64,000 bases of DNA from contig DDWT01000022.1 of assembly GCA_002347365.1 (NCBI GenBank), forward strand, positions 1-64,000, given 5' to 3'. Positions 24,289-33,756 of the stretch are shown one piece after another. The position numbers were made by a program, and so were the translations under genes. The notes under the pieces were generated by a model. That model was not told the DNA's origin, did no database searches, and saw only the letters and a list, made by a program, of their open reading frames with translations. Source of the stretch: Actinobacteria bacterium UBA2279. Its GTDB lineage: Bacteria > Actinomycetota > Coriobacteriia > Anaerosomatales > Anaerosomataceae. The stretch's first letter is position 1. Each line of letters begins with the position of its first letter.

Positions 24289-24854
24289 TGGGTGTGAGGC
24301 GCAGAAAGACAGAGACCTTTGGTGATCTCAGCCACGACGTAGTCTCCCGAATCGATCCACATGGGAAGAGATATGAGTCCCAGGCGGTCCAAGTCTGGCC
24401 GGAGGTTGCGGGTGAGGAGATCGTCAAGCACACAAGAGGGTTTGCTATGCGCGAAGGCGAACTCGTCGTGTTCGTCGACTCCCCGGCTTGGGCAAATGAG
24501 CTCTCACTCATGGCAGAACGGTTGAAGGAAAGCATCAACTCGAGAATCAGTCATGGGTCAGTAAGAGCCATACGCTTCAATGTCTCAAAGAGGGTCCAAG
24601 AGGAGCGACAATGGGATGTCTCTCGGCAGCAGGATGATGAGTACTACCGGGTGGACACGGCGCCACCCATACCACTGTCACCCGAAGAGCTCATGCAAGC
24701 CGAATACATGGCCGAGGCCGTTCCAGACCTGGAGCTGCGCGAGAAAGCGCTCAAAGTCATGATCAAGGATCTTGAGGGGAAAAAGGGTGCACGCGCTTCC
24801 AACGCGGCGGAGAGGGCCACAGGGGGGCCAGAGGACGCCAATCCAGGGTCGTGA
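24288..24854 (+). CDS. DUF721/DciA-type helicase-loading protein
   Basis: A 188-residue protein whose N-terminal 110 residues match the DUF721/DciA family: a small basic start, ESQAVQVWPEVAGEEIVKHT, then LVVFVDSPAWANELSLMAERLKESIN. DciA interacts with the replicative helicase DnaB in bacteria lacking DnaC, which fits its place in the dnaN-recF cluster. The C-terminal 80 residues are charged and poorly conserved in appearance. ATG overlaps the recF stop (TGATG), implying coupled translation. Confidence 0.82.
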   Translation: MGVRRRKTETFGDLSHDVVSRIDPHGKRYESQAVQVWPEVAGEEIVKHTRGFAMREGELVVFVDSPAWANELSLMAERLKESINSRISHGSVRAIRFNVSKRVQEERQWDVSRQQDDEYYRVDTAPPIPLSPEELMQAEYMAEAVPDLELREKALKVMIKDLEGKKGARASNAAERATGGPEDANPGS

Positions 24855-24856
24855 GG

Positions 24857-24875
24857 ATACCACTTGTGGTATACT
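24857..24875 (+). promoter_or_regulatory. Palindrome overlapping a possible extended -10 promoter before gyrB
   Basis: A perfect inverted repeat ATACCAC-TT-GTGGTAT (24857-24872) overlaps TGG-TATACT, an extended -10 type element (24867-24875), about 80 bp before gyrB. No good -35 is visible, consistent with an extended -10 promoter. A repressor or supercoiling-sensitive element is plausible but unproven. Confidence 0.4.
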
Positions 24876-24957
24876 TGACGAGGTCGAATAACAACATCTC
24901 GTGGGGGATCACCCCATGTGAATCACATCACCGCGCGCCGATGAGAAGGAGTTCTTA

Positions 24958-26865
24958 GTGCCCAAAAGTTCGTATTCTGGCAAGGACATCCAGGTTCTCG
25001 AAGGGCTCGAAGCGGTTCGAAAACGCCCAAGTATGTACATCGGGTCGACTGGGCCAAAAGGCCTACATCACCTGGTCTACGAGGTAGTCGACAACTCTGT
25101 CGATGAGGCCTTGGCAGGCATATGTACCTCCATCGAGATCACCATCCACCAAGACAACTCGGTGACCGTTGTGGACAACGGTCGCGGAATCCCAGTGGAC
25201 AATGTTCCCAAGTACCGCAAAGCAGCCGTGGAAGTGGTCCTTACCATTCTTCATGCAGGAGGCAAGTTCGGCGGCGAAGGATATAAGGTCTCCGGAGGTC
25301 TCCATGGTGTCGGGGTCTCGGTCGTCAACGCTCTATCGAAGAAGCTCGACGTAGAGGTCAAGCGCGACGGCAAGATATGGGCGCAGTCTTACGAGTATGG
25401 GAAACCAACAGCCCCCCTGAAGCCGATCGGCAACAGCAAGGCGACCGGGACGGTAATCACCTTCTGGCCGGACGATGCGATCTTCGAGGAAATCGAGTTC
25501 TCCTGGGACACCCTCGCTTCCCGTATGAGGGAAACAGCCTTCCTGAACAAGAACCTCAAGATAGTCCTGGTCGACGAACGAGAGCTGGAACCGCGCCGGG
25601 CAGAGTTCCGCTACAGCGGCGGAATCGTGGACTTTGTGAAGTACCTCAATGAGAAGAAGGAGTCCATCCACAGCAAGGTCGTGGCTTTTGAGGTGGAGGG
25701 CGACGAGGGCGTCGTTGAAGTTGCGATGCAGTGGAACACCGGCTACTCAGAAGCGGTGCTCGCTTTTGCGAACAATATCAACACCCATGAGGGAGGCACG
25801 CACCTTGAGGGGTTCAAGAACGCTCTGACAAGAACGATCAACGACTACTCTCGGCGGCAAGGCATCCTCAAGGAGAAGGACGACAACCTCTCAGGTGAAG
25901 ATATCCGCGAGGGTCTTACGGCAGTCATCTCGGTGAAACTTCGCGAACCACAGTTCGAAGGACAAACGAAGACGAAGCTCGGAAACACCGAGATGAGGTC
26001 CTTCGTCCAGGCCGCAGTGACCCAACACCTGGCCGAGTATCTTGAGGAGCACCCCAAACCCGCTCGGGCGATCGTCATGAAGTCCGCTCAGGCCGCCAAG
26101 GCCAGAGCCGCCGCCAGAAAGGCGCGTGAACTCACGCGCCGTAAAGGTCTTCTTGAGAGCTCAACCCTCCCCGGAAAGCTCGCGGATTGCTCGATCAAAG
26201 AAGCGTCGCTTACAGAGATCTACCTCGTAGAGGGTGACTCGGCAGGGGGCTCAGCCAAACAGGCGCGTGATCGCTCGTTCCAGGCGATCCTTCCGTTGCG
26301 CGGCAAGATCCTCAATGTCGAGAAGGCGGGCATCAACCGGGCCCTGGCTTCAGAAGAGATCCAGGCGATGATCACAGCCCTCGGCACGAGTGTGGCCGAG
26401 GAGTTCGACCTCAGCCAGGCCCGCTACCATAAGGCCATCATCATGACTGACGCCGACGTGGACGGCGCCCATATCCGCTGCCTGATCCTCACCTTCTTCT
26501 ATCGCTACATGAGAGAGCTCATCGACGCCGGCTACATCTACATTGCGCAGCCGCCGCTCTACAAGTTGTCCGTGGGCAAGAAGCATGAATATGCATACAA
26601 CGACAAGCAGCTTCAACAACTGCTGGCCCGCCTGTCGGATGGCGCGAAGTACAGCATCCAGCGCTACAAAGGTCTGGGCGAGATGAACCCGGAGCAGCTC
26701 TGGGAGACCACGATGGATCCTGAGCGCCGGACCCTACTCCAAGTGACCTTGGACGACGCCCTTGCAGCCGAGGAGGCCTTCGTCGACCTCATGGGTGACC
26801 AAGTCGAACCACGTAAGGAATTCATCCAGCGACATGCGAAGAATGTGCGTTTCTTGGACGTGTAG
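24958..26865 (+). CDS. gyrB: DNA gyrase subunit B
   Basis: ATPase and metal-binding subunit of gyrase, introducing negative supercoils with GyrA. The 635-residue protein shows YIGSTGPKGLHHLVYEVVDN (ATP-binding N-terminus), VDNGRGIPV, GLHGVGVSVVNALS and the TOPRIM EGDSAGGSAKQARDR. PLRGKILNVEKAG and the DADVDGAHIRCLIL metal motif follow, ending KNVRFLDV. Length is that of standard bacterial GyrB without insertions. GTG start with AAGGAG. It precedes a small membrane-protein gene and gyrA. Confidence 0.97.
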   Translation: MPKSSYSGKDIQVLEGLEAVRKRPSMYIGSTGPKGLHHLVYEVVDNSVDEALAGICTSIEITIHQDNSVTVVDNGRGIPVDNVPKYRKAAVEVVLTILHAGGKFGGEGYKVSGGLHGVGVSVVNALSKKLDVEVKRDGKIWAQSYEYGKPTAPLKPIGNSKATGTVITFWPDDAIFEEIEFSWDTLASRMRETAFLNKNLKIVLVDERELEPRRAEFRYSGGIVDFVKYLNEKKESIHSKVVAFEVEGDEGVVEVAMQWNTGYSEAVLAFANNINTHEGGTHLEGFKNALTRTINDYSRRQGILKEKDDNLSGEDIREGLTAVISVKLREPQFEGQTKTKLGNTEMRSFVQAAVTQHLAEYLEEHPKPARAIVMKSAQAAKARAAARKARELTRRKGLLESSTLPGKLADCSIKEASLTEIYLVEGDSAGGSAKQARDRSFQAILPLRGKILNVEKAGINRALASEEIQAMITALGTSVAEEFDLSQARYHKAIIMTDADVDGAHIRCLILTFFYRYMRELIDAGYIYIAQPPLYKLSVGKKHEYAYNDKQLQQLLARLSDGAKYSIQRYKGLGEMNPEQLWETTMDPERRTLLQVTLDDALAAEEAFVDLMGDQVEPRKEFIQRHAKNVRFLDV

Positions 26866-26904
26866 TGACCCTCGGCGGTAAGGCTGCAAGGAGAAGACCG
26901 GACG

Positions 26905-27405
26905 ATGAACGGCGGTCAAGGGCGTCGAGATAGGCGGGGGTTCGAGCCGCCCCCCTGGGAGCGAGAGGCCTTCGAGCGCTTCCAACGGCAGCGCGAGGAG
27001 TTGGACAAAGAGGCCGCACTGAATGCAGCGCTGTCTGAGTTGAAAGAAGAACAGGGTCCAAGTGCTGAAGGAGCGCCGCCGGAACAGACTCCTCCCGTAG
27101 AACCGGAGGAAGCGGTACCCCCGAACAAGGAGTACGAGATTCCAGCAGCGCAGCTCGCGGAGCTGATGGCGGGGCTACGGGAAGAGGAACCGAGAACAAC
27201 ACGGGAGTATCACAAAGTCGCCAACGCAGTGACGGCCCTTCTTATGGCGAGCGGGATCGGCTTCGTTGTCTGGGCGGGGATTCTGCTCGGTAGAGCCGGA
27301 TCCAACGCTGGTGGCCTGCAGATAATAGCGTCGCTGTTGGTCATGGTGTGGGGCTTCATGTTGATTGCGTTCGCCGTGCTTCTATGGCGCAAGCATAATC
27401 TGTGA
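26905..27405 (+). CDS. Two-pass membrane protein encoded between gyrB and gyrA
   Basis: No family recognised. The 166-residue product has a charged, Glu/Gln/Pro-rich cytosolic-looking N-terminal half (about 1-100, partly coiled, then Pro-rich) and two C-terminal transmembrane helices (about 106-127 and 135-158) ending W-R-K-H-N-L. ATG preceded by AAGGAG at longer than usual spacing. It sits 39 bp after gyrB and 27 bp before gyrA on the same strand, so it is almost certainly co-transcribed with both gyrase genes. Its role there is unknown. Confidence 0.78.
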   Translation: MNGGQGRRDRRGFEPPPWEREAFERFQRQREELDKEAALNAALSELKEEQGPSAEGAPPEQTPPVEPEEAVPPNKEYEIPAAQLAELMAGLREEEPRTTREYHKVANAVTALLMASGIGFVVWAGILLGRAGSNAGGLQIIASLLVMVWGFMLIAFAVLLWRKHNL

Positions 27406-27432
27406 CAGTGGGTCAGACGAGGAGAACAGACT

Positions 27433-29991
27433 GTGACTGAACCGATCGTGGCGTCCAGCGTCCAACCGATCGATATCGAGCAGGAGCTGAGGAGCTCGTT
27501 CCTTGAATACGCGATGAGCGTTATCGTCGCGCGCGCTCTGCCTGATGTCCGCGATGGGCTGAAGCCGGTACACAGGCGGATCCTCTACGCGATGAACGAG
27601 TCGGGGCTCACACCGACCAGGGCCTTCAAGAAGTCCGCGTGGACCGTCGGTGAAGTCATAGGTAAGTATCACCCGCACGGCGACAGTGCGGTGTATGACA
27701 CGATGGTTCGCATGGCCCAGGACTTCTCGATGCGGGTTCCCCTCGTTGATGGTCACGGGAACTTCGGTTCAGTCGATGGCGACTCGGCAGCAGCGATGCG
27801 CTACACAGAGTCGAGGCTGCACCGGATGGCCATGGAGCTGCTCCGGGATCTCGACAAAGAGACGGTCGACTTCGGCCCGAACTACGACGAGTCACTGACT
27901 GAGCCACTCGTGCTCCCGGCTCGATACCCTAACCTTCTGGTGAATGGGTCGGCGGGTATCGCGGTCGGCATGGCTACAAACATCCCGCCGCACAACCTGG
28001 GCGAGGCTATCGATGCTGCAACGATGTACATCGATGATCCGGACGTATCGCTTGATGAACTCATGAAGGTGATGCCCGGCCCCGACTTCCCAACAGGCGG
28101 TATCATCATGGGGCGCGACGGCATCCGGAGCGCGTACGAGACGGGCCGCGGCGGCATCAAAGTGCGCGGCAAGGCGCACGTAGAGCAGACCTCGACCGGC
28201 CGGATGCGAATCATCATCAACGAGCTTCCCTACACGGTGAACAAGTCCAAACTCATCACCAAGATCGCCGAGTTGGTCCGCGAGAAGAAGCTTACCGAGA
28301 TATCAGACCTGCGTGACGAGTCCGACCGCAAAGGCATGCGGATCGTCATCGAACTCAAGCAGATCGCGATACCACAGGTCGTCCTGAACAAGCTCTACAA
28401 GCACACATCGCTCGAGACGGGCTTCGGCATCATAATGCTCTCGCTTGTGGAGGGTGTACCGAGAACGCTCGATCTCAAGCAGATGCTGCACTACTACATC
28501 GAGCACCAGAAGGACGTTATCACTCGCCGGACTCAATACGAGCTGCGTAAGGCCGAGGAGCGAGCGCACATCCTCGAGGGCTACATCATCGCGCTGGACA
28601 ACATCGACGAAGTCATCAAGATCATCAAGGCAAGCGCCGATGACGCAGAGGCCAAGGCTAGCCTGATGGCGCGCTTCGGACTCTCGGAAGCACAGACCGA
28701 TGCGATCCTGGAGATGCGCCTGCGCCGACTGACCGGCCTGGAGCGGCACAAGATCGAGGACGAACTCACAGAACTGCGGGAGAAGATCGCGTGGTATAGG
28801 AAGATCCTCGGAGATGTAGGCATCGTGCTCCAGATCATCAAGGAAGAGATGGCGGAGATCCGCGAGAAGCACGCCAACCCTCGCCGCACCGACATCCAGG
28901 CGGCTGCACGCGATCTCGATGTCGAGGACCTCATCGCCGAGGAAGACATGGTCGTCACCATCACACAGGCCGGCTACGTGAAGCGGCTGCCGGTGGCGAC
29001 GTATCGTCAGCAGAAGCGCGGAGGGAAAGGCAAGGCCGGCGTCAATCTCAAAGAGAATGATTTCGTCGAGCATCTGTTCATCAGCTCGACCCATGATTAC
29101 GTGTTGTTCTTCTCGACCAAGGGCAAGGTCTATCGCCTGAAAGTGCACGAGTTGCCTGTTGGCTCACGACACGCTCGCGGCACGGCAGTCGTCAACCTGC
29201 TGCCCTTCGAGCAGGATGAGCACATCGCCGCCGTCATCACGACACGCCAATTCGCCGACGACGAGTACCTGTTGTTCGCGACACGTAACGGACTGGTCAA
29301 GAAGACGAGCCTGGAAGCATACAACCGCTCACGCCGGGACGGCATCATCGCGATAAACCTGCGCGACAACGACGAGCTCATCGCGGTCAGACGAGTCACC
29401 AGGGACCAGAACGTGGTCATGGTGTCCGCCGAGGGCAAAGCGATCATGTGGAACGAAGACGACGCGCGACCGATGGGCCGAGACACCATGGGCGTGAAGG
29501 GCATGAACCTGAAGGCGGGAGACCATGTACTCGGGATGGAGATAGCCCCGCTGGAGTCAGAGCTATTCGTCGTGACCGAGCGCGGGTACGGCAAGCGCAC
29601 GAAGATGGGAGAGTATCCCACCCAGAAGCGTGGCGGCATGGGGGTCAAGACCATCCAGGTCACCCCGAAGAAGGGCCGTTTGGCAGGCATGAAGATCGTC
29701 ATGCCCGGACACGAGCTCATGCTTATCTCGGAAGAGGGCGTCGTTATCCGCGTGAACGCAGAAGACATAAGCATGCTGGGCCGCTCGACACAGGGCGTGA
29801 AGGTCATGAATGTGTCGGAGACGGACCGCGTCACGGCGATTGCCAGAGTCACCGCTAAGAAGCGCAAGCGCGTGGTGCCGGAAGGGCAGCAGGTGCTGGT
29901 CGAAGATGGCAGTGCCCGGATCCCCGGAATGAGCGACCGTGAGGCTGAGGCTGAAGAGTTGGTCGGGGAGGACTTCGAGGACGAGGAATAG
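27433..29991 (+). CDS. gyrA: DNA gyrase subunit A
   Basis: DNA cleavage and wrapping subunit of gyrase. The 852-residue protein has the conserved YAMSVIVARALPDVRDGLKP and the quinolone-determining region HPHGDSAVYDTMVRMAQDF. Ser85 and Asp89 (E. coli 83 and 87) are both unchanged. The catalytic Tyr124 lies in AAAMRYTESRL. A six-bladed C-terminal wrapping domain includes the GyrA box QQKRGGKGK. The acidic tail (EELVGEDFEDEE) may tune wrapping, as in other GyrA proteins. GTG start with GAGGAG. A stem-loop follows at 30012-30035. Confidence 0.97.
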   Translation: MTEPIVASSVQPIDIEQELRSSFLEYAMSVIVARALPDVRDGLKPVHRRILYAMNESGLTPTRAFKKSAWTVGEVIGKYHPHGDSAVYDTMVRMAQDFSMRVPLVDGHGNFGSVDGDSAAAMRYTESRLHRMAMELLRDLDKETVDFGPNYDESLTEPLVLPARYPNLLVNGSAGIAVGMATNIPPHNLGEAIDAATMYIDDPDVSLDELMKVMPGPDFPTGGIIMGRDGIRSAYETGRGGIKVRGKAHVEQTSTGRMRIIINELPYTVNKSKLITKIAELVREKKLTEISDLRDESDRKGMRIVIELKQIAIPQVVLNKLYKHTSLETGFGIIMLSLVEGVPRTLDLKQMLHYYIEHQKDVITRRTQYELRKAEERAHILEGYIIALDNIDEVIKIIKASADDAEAKASLMARFGLSEAQTDAILEMRLRRLTGLERHKIEDELTELREKIAWYRKILGDVGIVLQIIKEEMAEIREKHANPRRTDIQAAARDLDVEDLIAEEDMVVTITQAGYVKRLPVATYRQQKRGGKGKAGVNLKENDFVEHLFISSTHDYVLFFSTKGKVYRLKVHELPVGSRHARGTAVVNLLPFEQDEHIAAVITTRQFADDEYLLFATRNGLVKKTSLEAYNRSRRDGIIAINLRDNDELIAVRRVTRDQNVVMVSAEGKAIMWNEDDARPMGRDTMGVKGMNLKAGDHVLGMEIAPLESELFVVTERGYGKRTKMGEYPTQKRGGMGVKTIQVTPKKGRLAGMKIVMPGHELMLISEEGVVIRVNAEDISMLGRSTQGVKVMNVSETDRVTAIARVTAKKRKRVVPEGQQVLVEDGSARIPGMSDREAEAEELVGEDFEDEE

Positions 29992-30011
29992 GTCCTCCGC
30001 GCACGCGCAAT

Positions 30012-30035
30012 AGGGCGGTCCCCAGGGGCCGCCCT
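30012..30035 (+). terminator. Stem-loop after gyrA
   Basis: AGGGCGG (30012-30018) pairs perfectly with CCGCCCT (30029-30035) about 20 bp after the gyrA stop. The loop can pair further (CCCC/GGGG). Only a short T tract follows, so termination may be partial or Rho-assisted. Confidence 0.5.
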
Positions 30036-30182
30036 TCGCATGCAATCTATGTGCACGAAGCACGGCGCGTTCATGCAATTCACAGGTCCGCAACGGAGGC
30101 TTGTATGCACTGAAGGCGCAGGCGTAGCATGGTCTGACCGCCACGCACCCGCCCGGTGCGAGGCGTGCCCCCCGGGAGAATG

Positions 30183-31466
30183 ATGCTCACTCGTCCGAAC
30201 CCACTTGCCAGGCTCGTCAGACATGCGCGCGGCTACAAAGTGGCCGCGCGCGACTTCTCGCACGACGCACGACACTACCTTGCGACCGTTGTCTTGCAGA
30301 ATGCGGGCTACGGGATCCTCGGCACGGTCTTCGCGCTGTACGTGAAAGAGAGAGGCTTCTCGGAAGCGGTCGTGGGAGACGTGGAGGGGGCACTCGCCAT
30401 AGCGGGGGCTGCGGTCTGCCTGATGCTTCCCCCGCTGGTGAATTCGCTAGGCTACCGCACCCTGTTCATCGTCGCTGCGCTGGCAGCTGGCGTGGCGCGG
30501 ATCGGACAAGCGTTCGCCCCCAGCGCCGTGATGCTCGTGGGACTCGGGCTGCTGTTCGGCGTCGGCGACGGCATCATGCAGACGCTCTCGACAGCCTTCC
30601 TGTCCGAGAACGCAGGTCGGGCCGTGAAGACGCACCTGTTCACGACGGATTTCCTGCTGCGTGTCGCGGCGATGTTCGCCGGCTCGCTCATCGGCGGCCT
30701 GCTTCCTGCCGCGCTTCGCGGTTCCCTGGGGGAGGTCGGCGCATACCGCTGGACCATCGTGGTCGCCGGTGTGTTCATGGCCGGGTCCGCGATCGCCGCG
30801 CAGGCCATAGCGCATCGTCGCCCATCTCGCGAGACACCTTGGCGGGCGTACTCGAAGGCGATTCGCGCCTTCCGATCGTGGGGGCGTCTCGGCAGACTGT
30901 TGGTGCCCGAGACGCTCATCGCCCTCGGCGCCGGTCTCGTGATGCCGTTCGTCGCGCTGTTCCTCAAACACCGTCTGGGGGCCAGCGTCGAGCAGGTTGG
31001 CATGATCCAGGCGGTAAGCGCGGTCGTGATGGGCGTCGGCGCCTTCATGACCCCGGCGATCGCTCGGCGCTTCGGTCTAGCGGGGACAGTCGTGCTCACC
31101 GAAGTGCTCTCACTTCCATTCCTCGTGGCCATACCGATGAGCAGCTCGTTGCCGGTCGTCGCAGGTCTGATGTGGGCGCGTGGCGCGCTGATGAACATGT
31201 CCTGGCCGATATATAATCAGCTATCCATGGAAGGGCTTCCTGCAGAAGACAAGCCGCTTGTTGCCGGCTGGATCCGTTTCGGATGGAGCATCGCGTGGCT
31301 GATCGGAAGCTCCATTGGCGGCCGCCTCATGGAGAGCTCCTACACGACGCCCTACTACTTCACCGCTGTCCTGTACGCCCTTGGCGCGACAGCAACATTC
31401 CTGCTGCTGAGAGGCATCAAAGAGGAGGGCGCGGCAGCGAGTTCCGGCGACCGCGCCTCGGCCTGA
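30183..31466 (+). CDS. Major facilitator superfamily transporter
   Basis: A 427-residue integral membrane protein with about 12 hydrophobic helices and MFS-like loops. It starts after GGGAG with ATG at 30183 (a second ATG overlaps it one codon earlier). The first helix pair contains GTVFALYVKERGFSEAVVGDVEGALAI, followed by the characteristic short basic loop, a GLGLLFGVGDGIMQTLSTAFL helix, and a central cytosolic loop rich in Arg (HRRPSRETPWR). The substrate cannot be read from sequence. It stands alone between gyrA and a HAD phosphatase gene, 19 bp before the latter, so the two may be co-transcribed. Confidence 0.82.
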   Translation: MLTRPNPLARLVRHARGYKVAARDFSHDARHYLATVVLQNAGYGILGTVFALYVKERGFSEAVVGDVEGALAIAGAAVCLMLPPLVNSLGYRTLFIVAALAAGVARIGQAFAPSAVMLVGLGLLFGVGDGIMQTLSTAFLSENAGRAVKTHLFTTDFLLRVAAMFAGSLIGGLLPAALRGSLGEVGAYRWTIVVAGVFMAGSAIAAQAIAHRRPSRETPWRAYSKAIRAFRSWGRLGRLLVPETLIALGAGLVMPFVALFLKHRLGASVEQVGMIQAVSAVVMGVGAFMTPAIARRFGLAGTVVLTEVLSLPFLVAIPMSSSLPVVAGLMWARGALMNMSWPIYNQLSMEGLPAEDKPLVAGWIRFGWSIAWLIGSSIGGRLMESSYTTPYYFTAVLYALGATATFLLLRGIKEEGAAASSGDRASA

Positions 31467-31485
31467 GCATGATATCATCGCAACC

Positions 31486-32184
31486 GTGAACTACGACTCC
31501 CGCCCAGAAGCAGTGATTGCGAAGACAGCCGGTGTCACCGCCGTCCTCTTTGACCTTGACGGCACGCTGATCGACACCGTCGGACACATCCTCGCCTCGT
31601 TCCAGCACGCTACCGAAGTCGTTCTCGGCAGAGCGCTGTCCGATGATGTACTGATGCGCAACGTGGGCATTCCGCTGAAAGAACAGATGTGCGAGTTCAC
31701 TGATGATGATGTGGTCGCCGCCGATCTCCTTCGCGAATACCGCGCGTTCAACCACGCATGCCACGACGAGATGGCGAAGCTGTATCCCGGGACCCTGAAT
31801 GTACTCAAAGACCTTCATGGCCGTGGGATCCCGATGGGCATCGTGACGTCGAAAGGTACGCCGATGGCACGTCGGGGAATCGAGCTGTTCGGCCTGGAGG
31901 GCTACTTCGATGTTGTGGTGACGGCGGATGATGTGACGCGCTACAAGCCGGATCCCTATCCCGTGCAACACGCGGCGTCGCTTCTGGGCGTGCCTGCGAC
32001 GCAGTGTGCCTATGTAGGGGACAGCCCTCACGACATAGATGCCGGGCGGGCTGCAGGAGCATTCACGGTGGCCGTGACATGGGGGGTCTCCGACACTCCA
32101 CGACTGAAGGCCGCGAAACCGGACTTCATCCTCGACGACATCGAGGAGCTTCCTGCGCTACTGTTCGGTCGAAAGGCCGGCTAG
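31486..32184 (+). CDS. HAD-superfamily phosphatase (phosphoglycolate/PpaX-like)
   Basis: Small-molecule phosphatase of the haloacid dehalogenase superfamily. The 232-residue protein has motif I VLFDLDGTLIDT (nucleophile Asp), a helical C1 cap (about 35-105), motif II IVTSKG, motif III Lys in YKPDPYPV, and motif IV YVGDSPHDIDAGRAAG. The arrangement resembles phosphoglycolate phosphatase or pyrophosphatase PpaX; the exact substrate cannot be told. GTG start without a strong ribosome site. It lies between an MFS gene and a MacA-like adaptor gene. Confidence 0.87.
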   Translation: MNYDSRPEAVIAKTAGVTAVLFDLDGTLIDTVGHILASFQHATEVVLGRALSDDVLMRNVGIPLKEQMCEFTDDDVVAADLLREYRAFNHACHDEMAKLYPGTLNVLKDLHGRGIPMGIVTSKGTPMARRGIELFGLEGYFDVVVTADDVTRYKPDPYPVQHAASLLGVPATQCAYVGDSPHDIDAGRAAGAFTVAVTWGVSDTPRLKAAKPDFILDDIEELPALLFGRKAG

Positions 32185-32262
32185 GCGTTCTCGCCGAAGG
32201 TCGGCATTCGCCGTGCTGGGGTAAATTCGCATGAGTGATTACAGCTTCATAAGGAGGGCATC

Positions 32263-33753
32263 GTGTCCAAAGGCAGAGTGATCGCCGCAGTAGTGGCCGT
32301 CGTCGCGATAGTGGGCGCTGGCGCCGCAATCGCGTTGGGGGCGCAGACAGGTGCCCTCGAAGTGAGCGTCGAGACGGCGACCAAAGGCACGCTCTCGGTG
32401 GCTGTCAGCGCATCGGGTCGGATCGAGGCCAACGAGAAGGGTGACATCTACCCGCCCACGGCCGGCACCCTAGCGAGCATCGCGGTGACGGAGGGGCAGG
32501 AGGTCAAGAAGGGTGACCTGATCGCCACCCTGGACACCGTGCCACTGGAGCTACAGGTGGCTCAGGCGCAGGCGGCGTACGAAGGGGCGCTCGCGCAAGC
32601 GGATGCCATCAGCAAGACCACGCCCTCCTCGGCCGACAAGAATGCCGCATCAGCAGCTGTGAACGCTGCCTACGCTGCCTACGATGTCGCACTTACGCAA
32701 TACAATGCAGCCAAAGTCGCCGTGCCGCCCCAGGCGGCCATCGACCAGGCCCAGCTGCAGGTCGACCAGGCCCAGGCGGCATATGATGACGCGCTCCAGG
32801 CGTATGTCGACTTCGAGATCGCGAATCCTGCTCCGCGAGACGGAGTTGCGCAAACCGCGCTTGTGCTGCTCGGTGTGGTTCGCGACCAAGCGTACAGCAA
32901 CCTGGTCTCGGCGCAGGCCACACTGGCACAGCTGCTGGCGGCGCAGGACACCACCGCCGCTGTCGCCGCGGCGAAAGTGGCCAAAGACCAGGCGTGGGCG
33001 GGCTACCTCGCCGCGCTTGCGCAGCAGTCACAGCTCGACAAGGCATCGAGTACCTCGGCAGCTGATTCCTCGGCTGACGCAGGCGTTGCCGCCGCTCGGG
33101 CGGCACTCGACTACGCGATTGACAACCTCGGCAATGCGGAACTGCGCGCGCCGATGGACGGGACAGTATTGTTCAACTCGGCCACGGGCGGTATCTCGCT
33201 TGGCGGCGCATCGGGCGCTGGTAAGCCGACGGTCGGCTCTGCCGTGTCGCCCGCCAGCGCGCCGTTCAGTATCGTCTACTTCGATAGCCTGCTGTTCAAC
33301 GCGCAGGTGGACGAAGCGGATGTGGCCAAGGTGAAAGAGGGTCAGGCTGTCTACATCACGCTTGATGCGATCCCGGCCGAGACGTTCGAGACGGTCGTCG
33401 AGCGCATAGACCGGACGTCGGTACTCACGCCGACGGGCGGCACTGCGTTCCCGGTGCTGATGCGCCTGAGGGATGCCGGAGACAGGGTGTTGCTCGGCAT
33501 GAACGGATCTGTGGACATCGAGATCGATACGGTGCAAAACGCGGTCACGGTTCCGGTCGAGGCCGTTCTCGATGATGCCGGCGAGAGCTACGTGTTCGTG
33601 GTGCGCGGCGGCAAGGTCGAGCGTGTACACGTTGTCACCGGAAGACTCACCGACACACGGGCTCAGATACTCGAGGGCCTTGTGGCGGGCGATGACGTCG
33701 CGGTGAGCGGCCTCACCGAACTAGTAGACGGCGCTTCTGTGAAGGTGAAGTAG
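32263..33753 (+). CDS. MacA/HlyD-type periplasmic-adaptor-like exporter subunit
   Basis: Membrane-fusion or adaptor protein of an ABC exporter. The 496-residue chain has an N-terminal signal anchor (about 5-28), a lipoyl/biotinyl-like half-domain (GRIEANEKGDIYPPTAGTLA), and a long Ala/Gln-rich coiled-coil hairpin (about 95-270). The second lipoyl half (LRAPMDGTVLFNS) and a beta-barrel and membrane-proximal region near 345-490 follow, with VEAVLDDAGESYVFV. GTG start with AAGGAGGG. ABC ATPase and permease genes follow at 3 bp and then a 4-bp overlap, giving a MacA-MacB-like operon. In a monoderm such adaptors act outside the membrane without an outer-membrane channel. Confidence 0.88.
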   Translation: MSKGRVIAAVVAVVAIVGAGAAIALGAQTGALEVSVETATKGTLSVAVSASGRIEANEKGDIYPPTAGTLASIAVTEGQEVKKGDLIATLDTVPLELQVAQAQAAYEGALAQADAISKTTPSSADKNAASAAVNAAYAAYDVALTQYNAAKVAVPPQAAIDQAQLQVDQAQAAYDDALQAYVDFEIANPAPRDGVAQTALVLLGVVRDQAYSNLVSAQATLAQLLAAQDTTAAVAAAKVAKDQAWAGYLAALAQQSQLDKASSTSAADSSADAGVAAARAALDYAIDNLGNAELRAPMDGTVLFNSATGGISLGGASGAGKPTVGSAVSPASAPFSIVYFDSLLFNAQVDEADVAKVKEGQAVYITLDAIPAETFETVVERIDRTSVLTPTGGTAFPVLMRLRDAGDRVLLGMNGSVDIEIDTVQNAVTVPVEAVLDDAGESYVFVVRGGKVERVHVVTGRLTDTRAQILEGLVAGDDVAVSGLTELVDGASVKVK

Positions 33754-33756
33754 CCG

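Noticed and set aside
29130..30275. A 381-codon frame antisense to gyrA.
   Set aside because: Opposite to the highly conserved GyrA C-terminal domain, with Ser/Thr/Arg-rich nonsense composition and no ribosome site.
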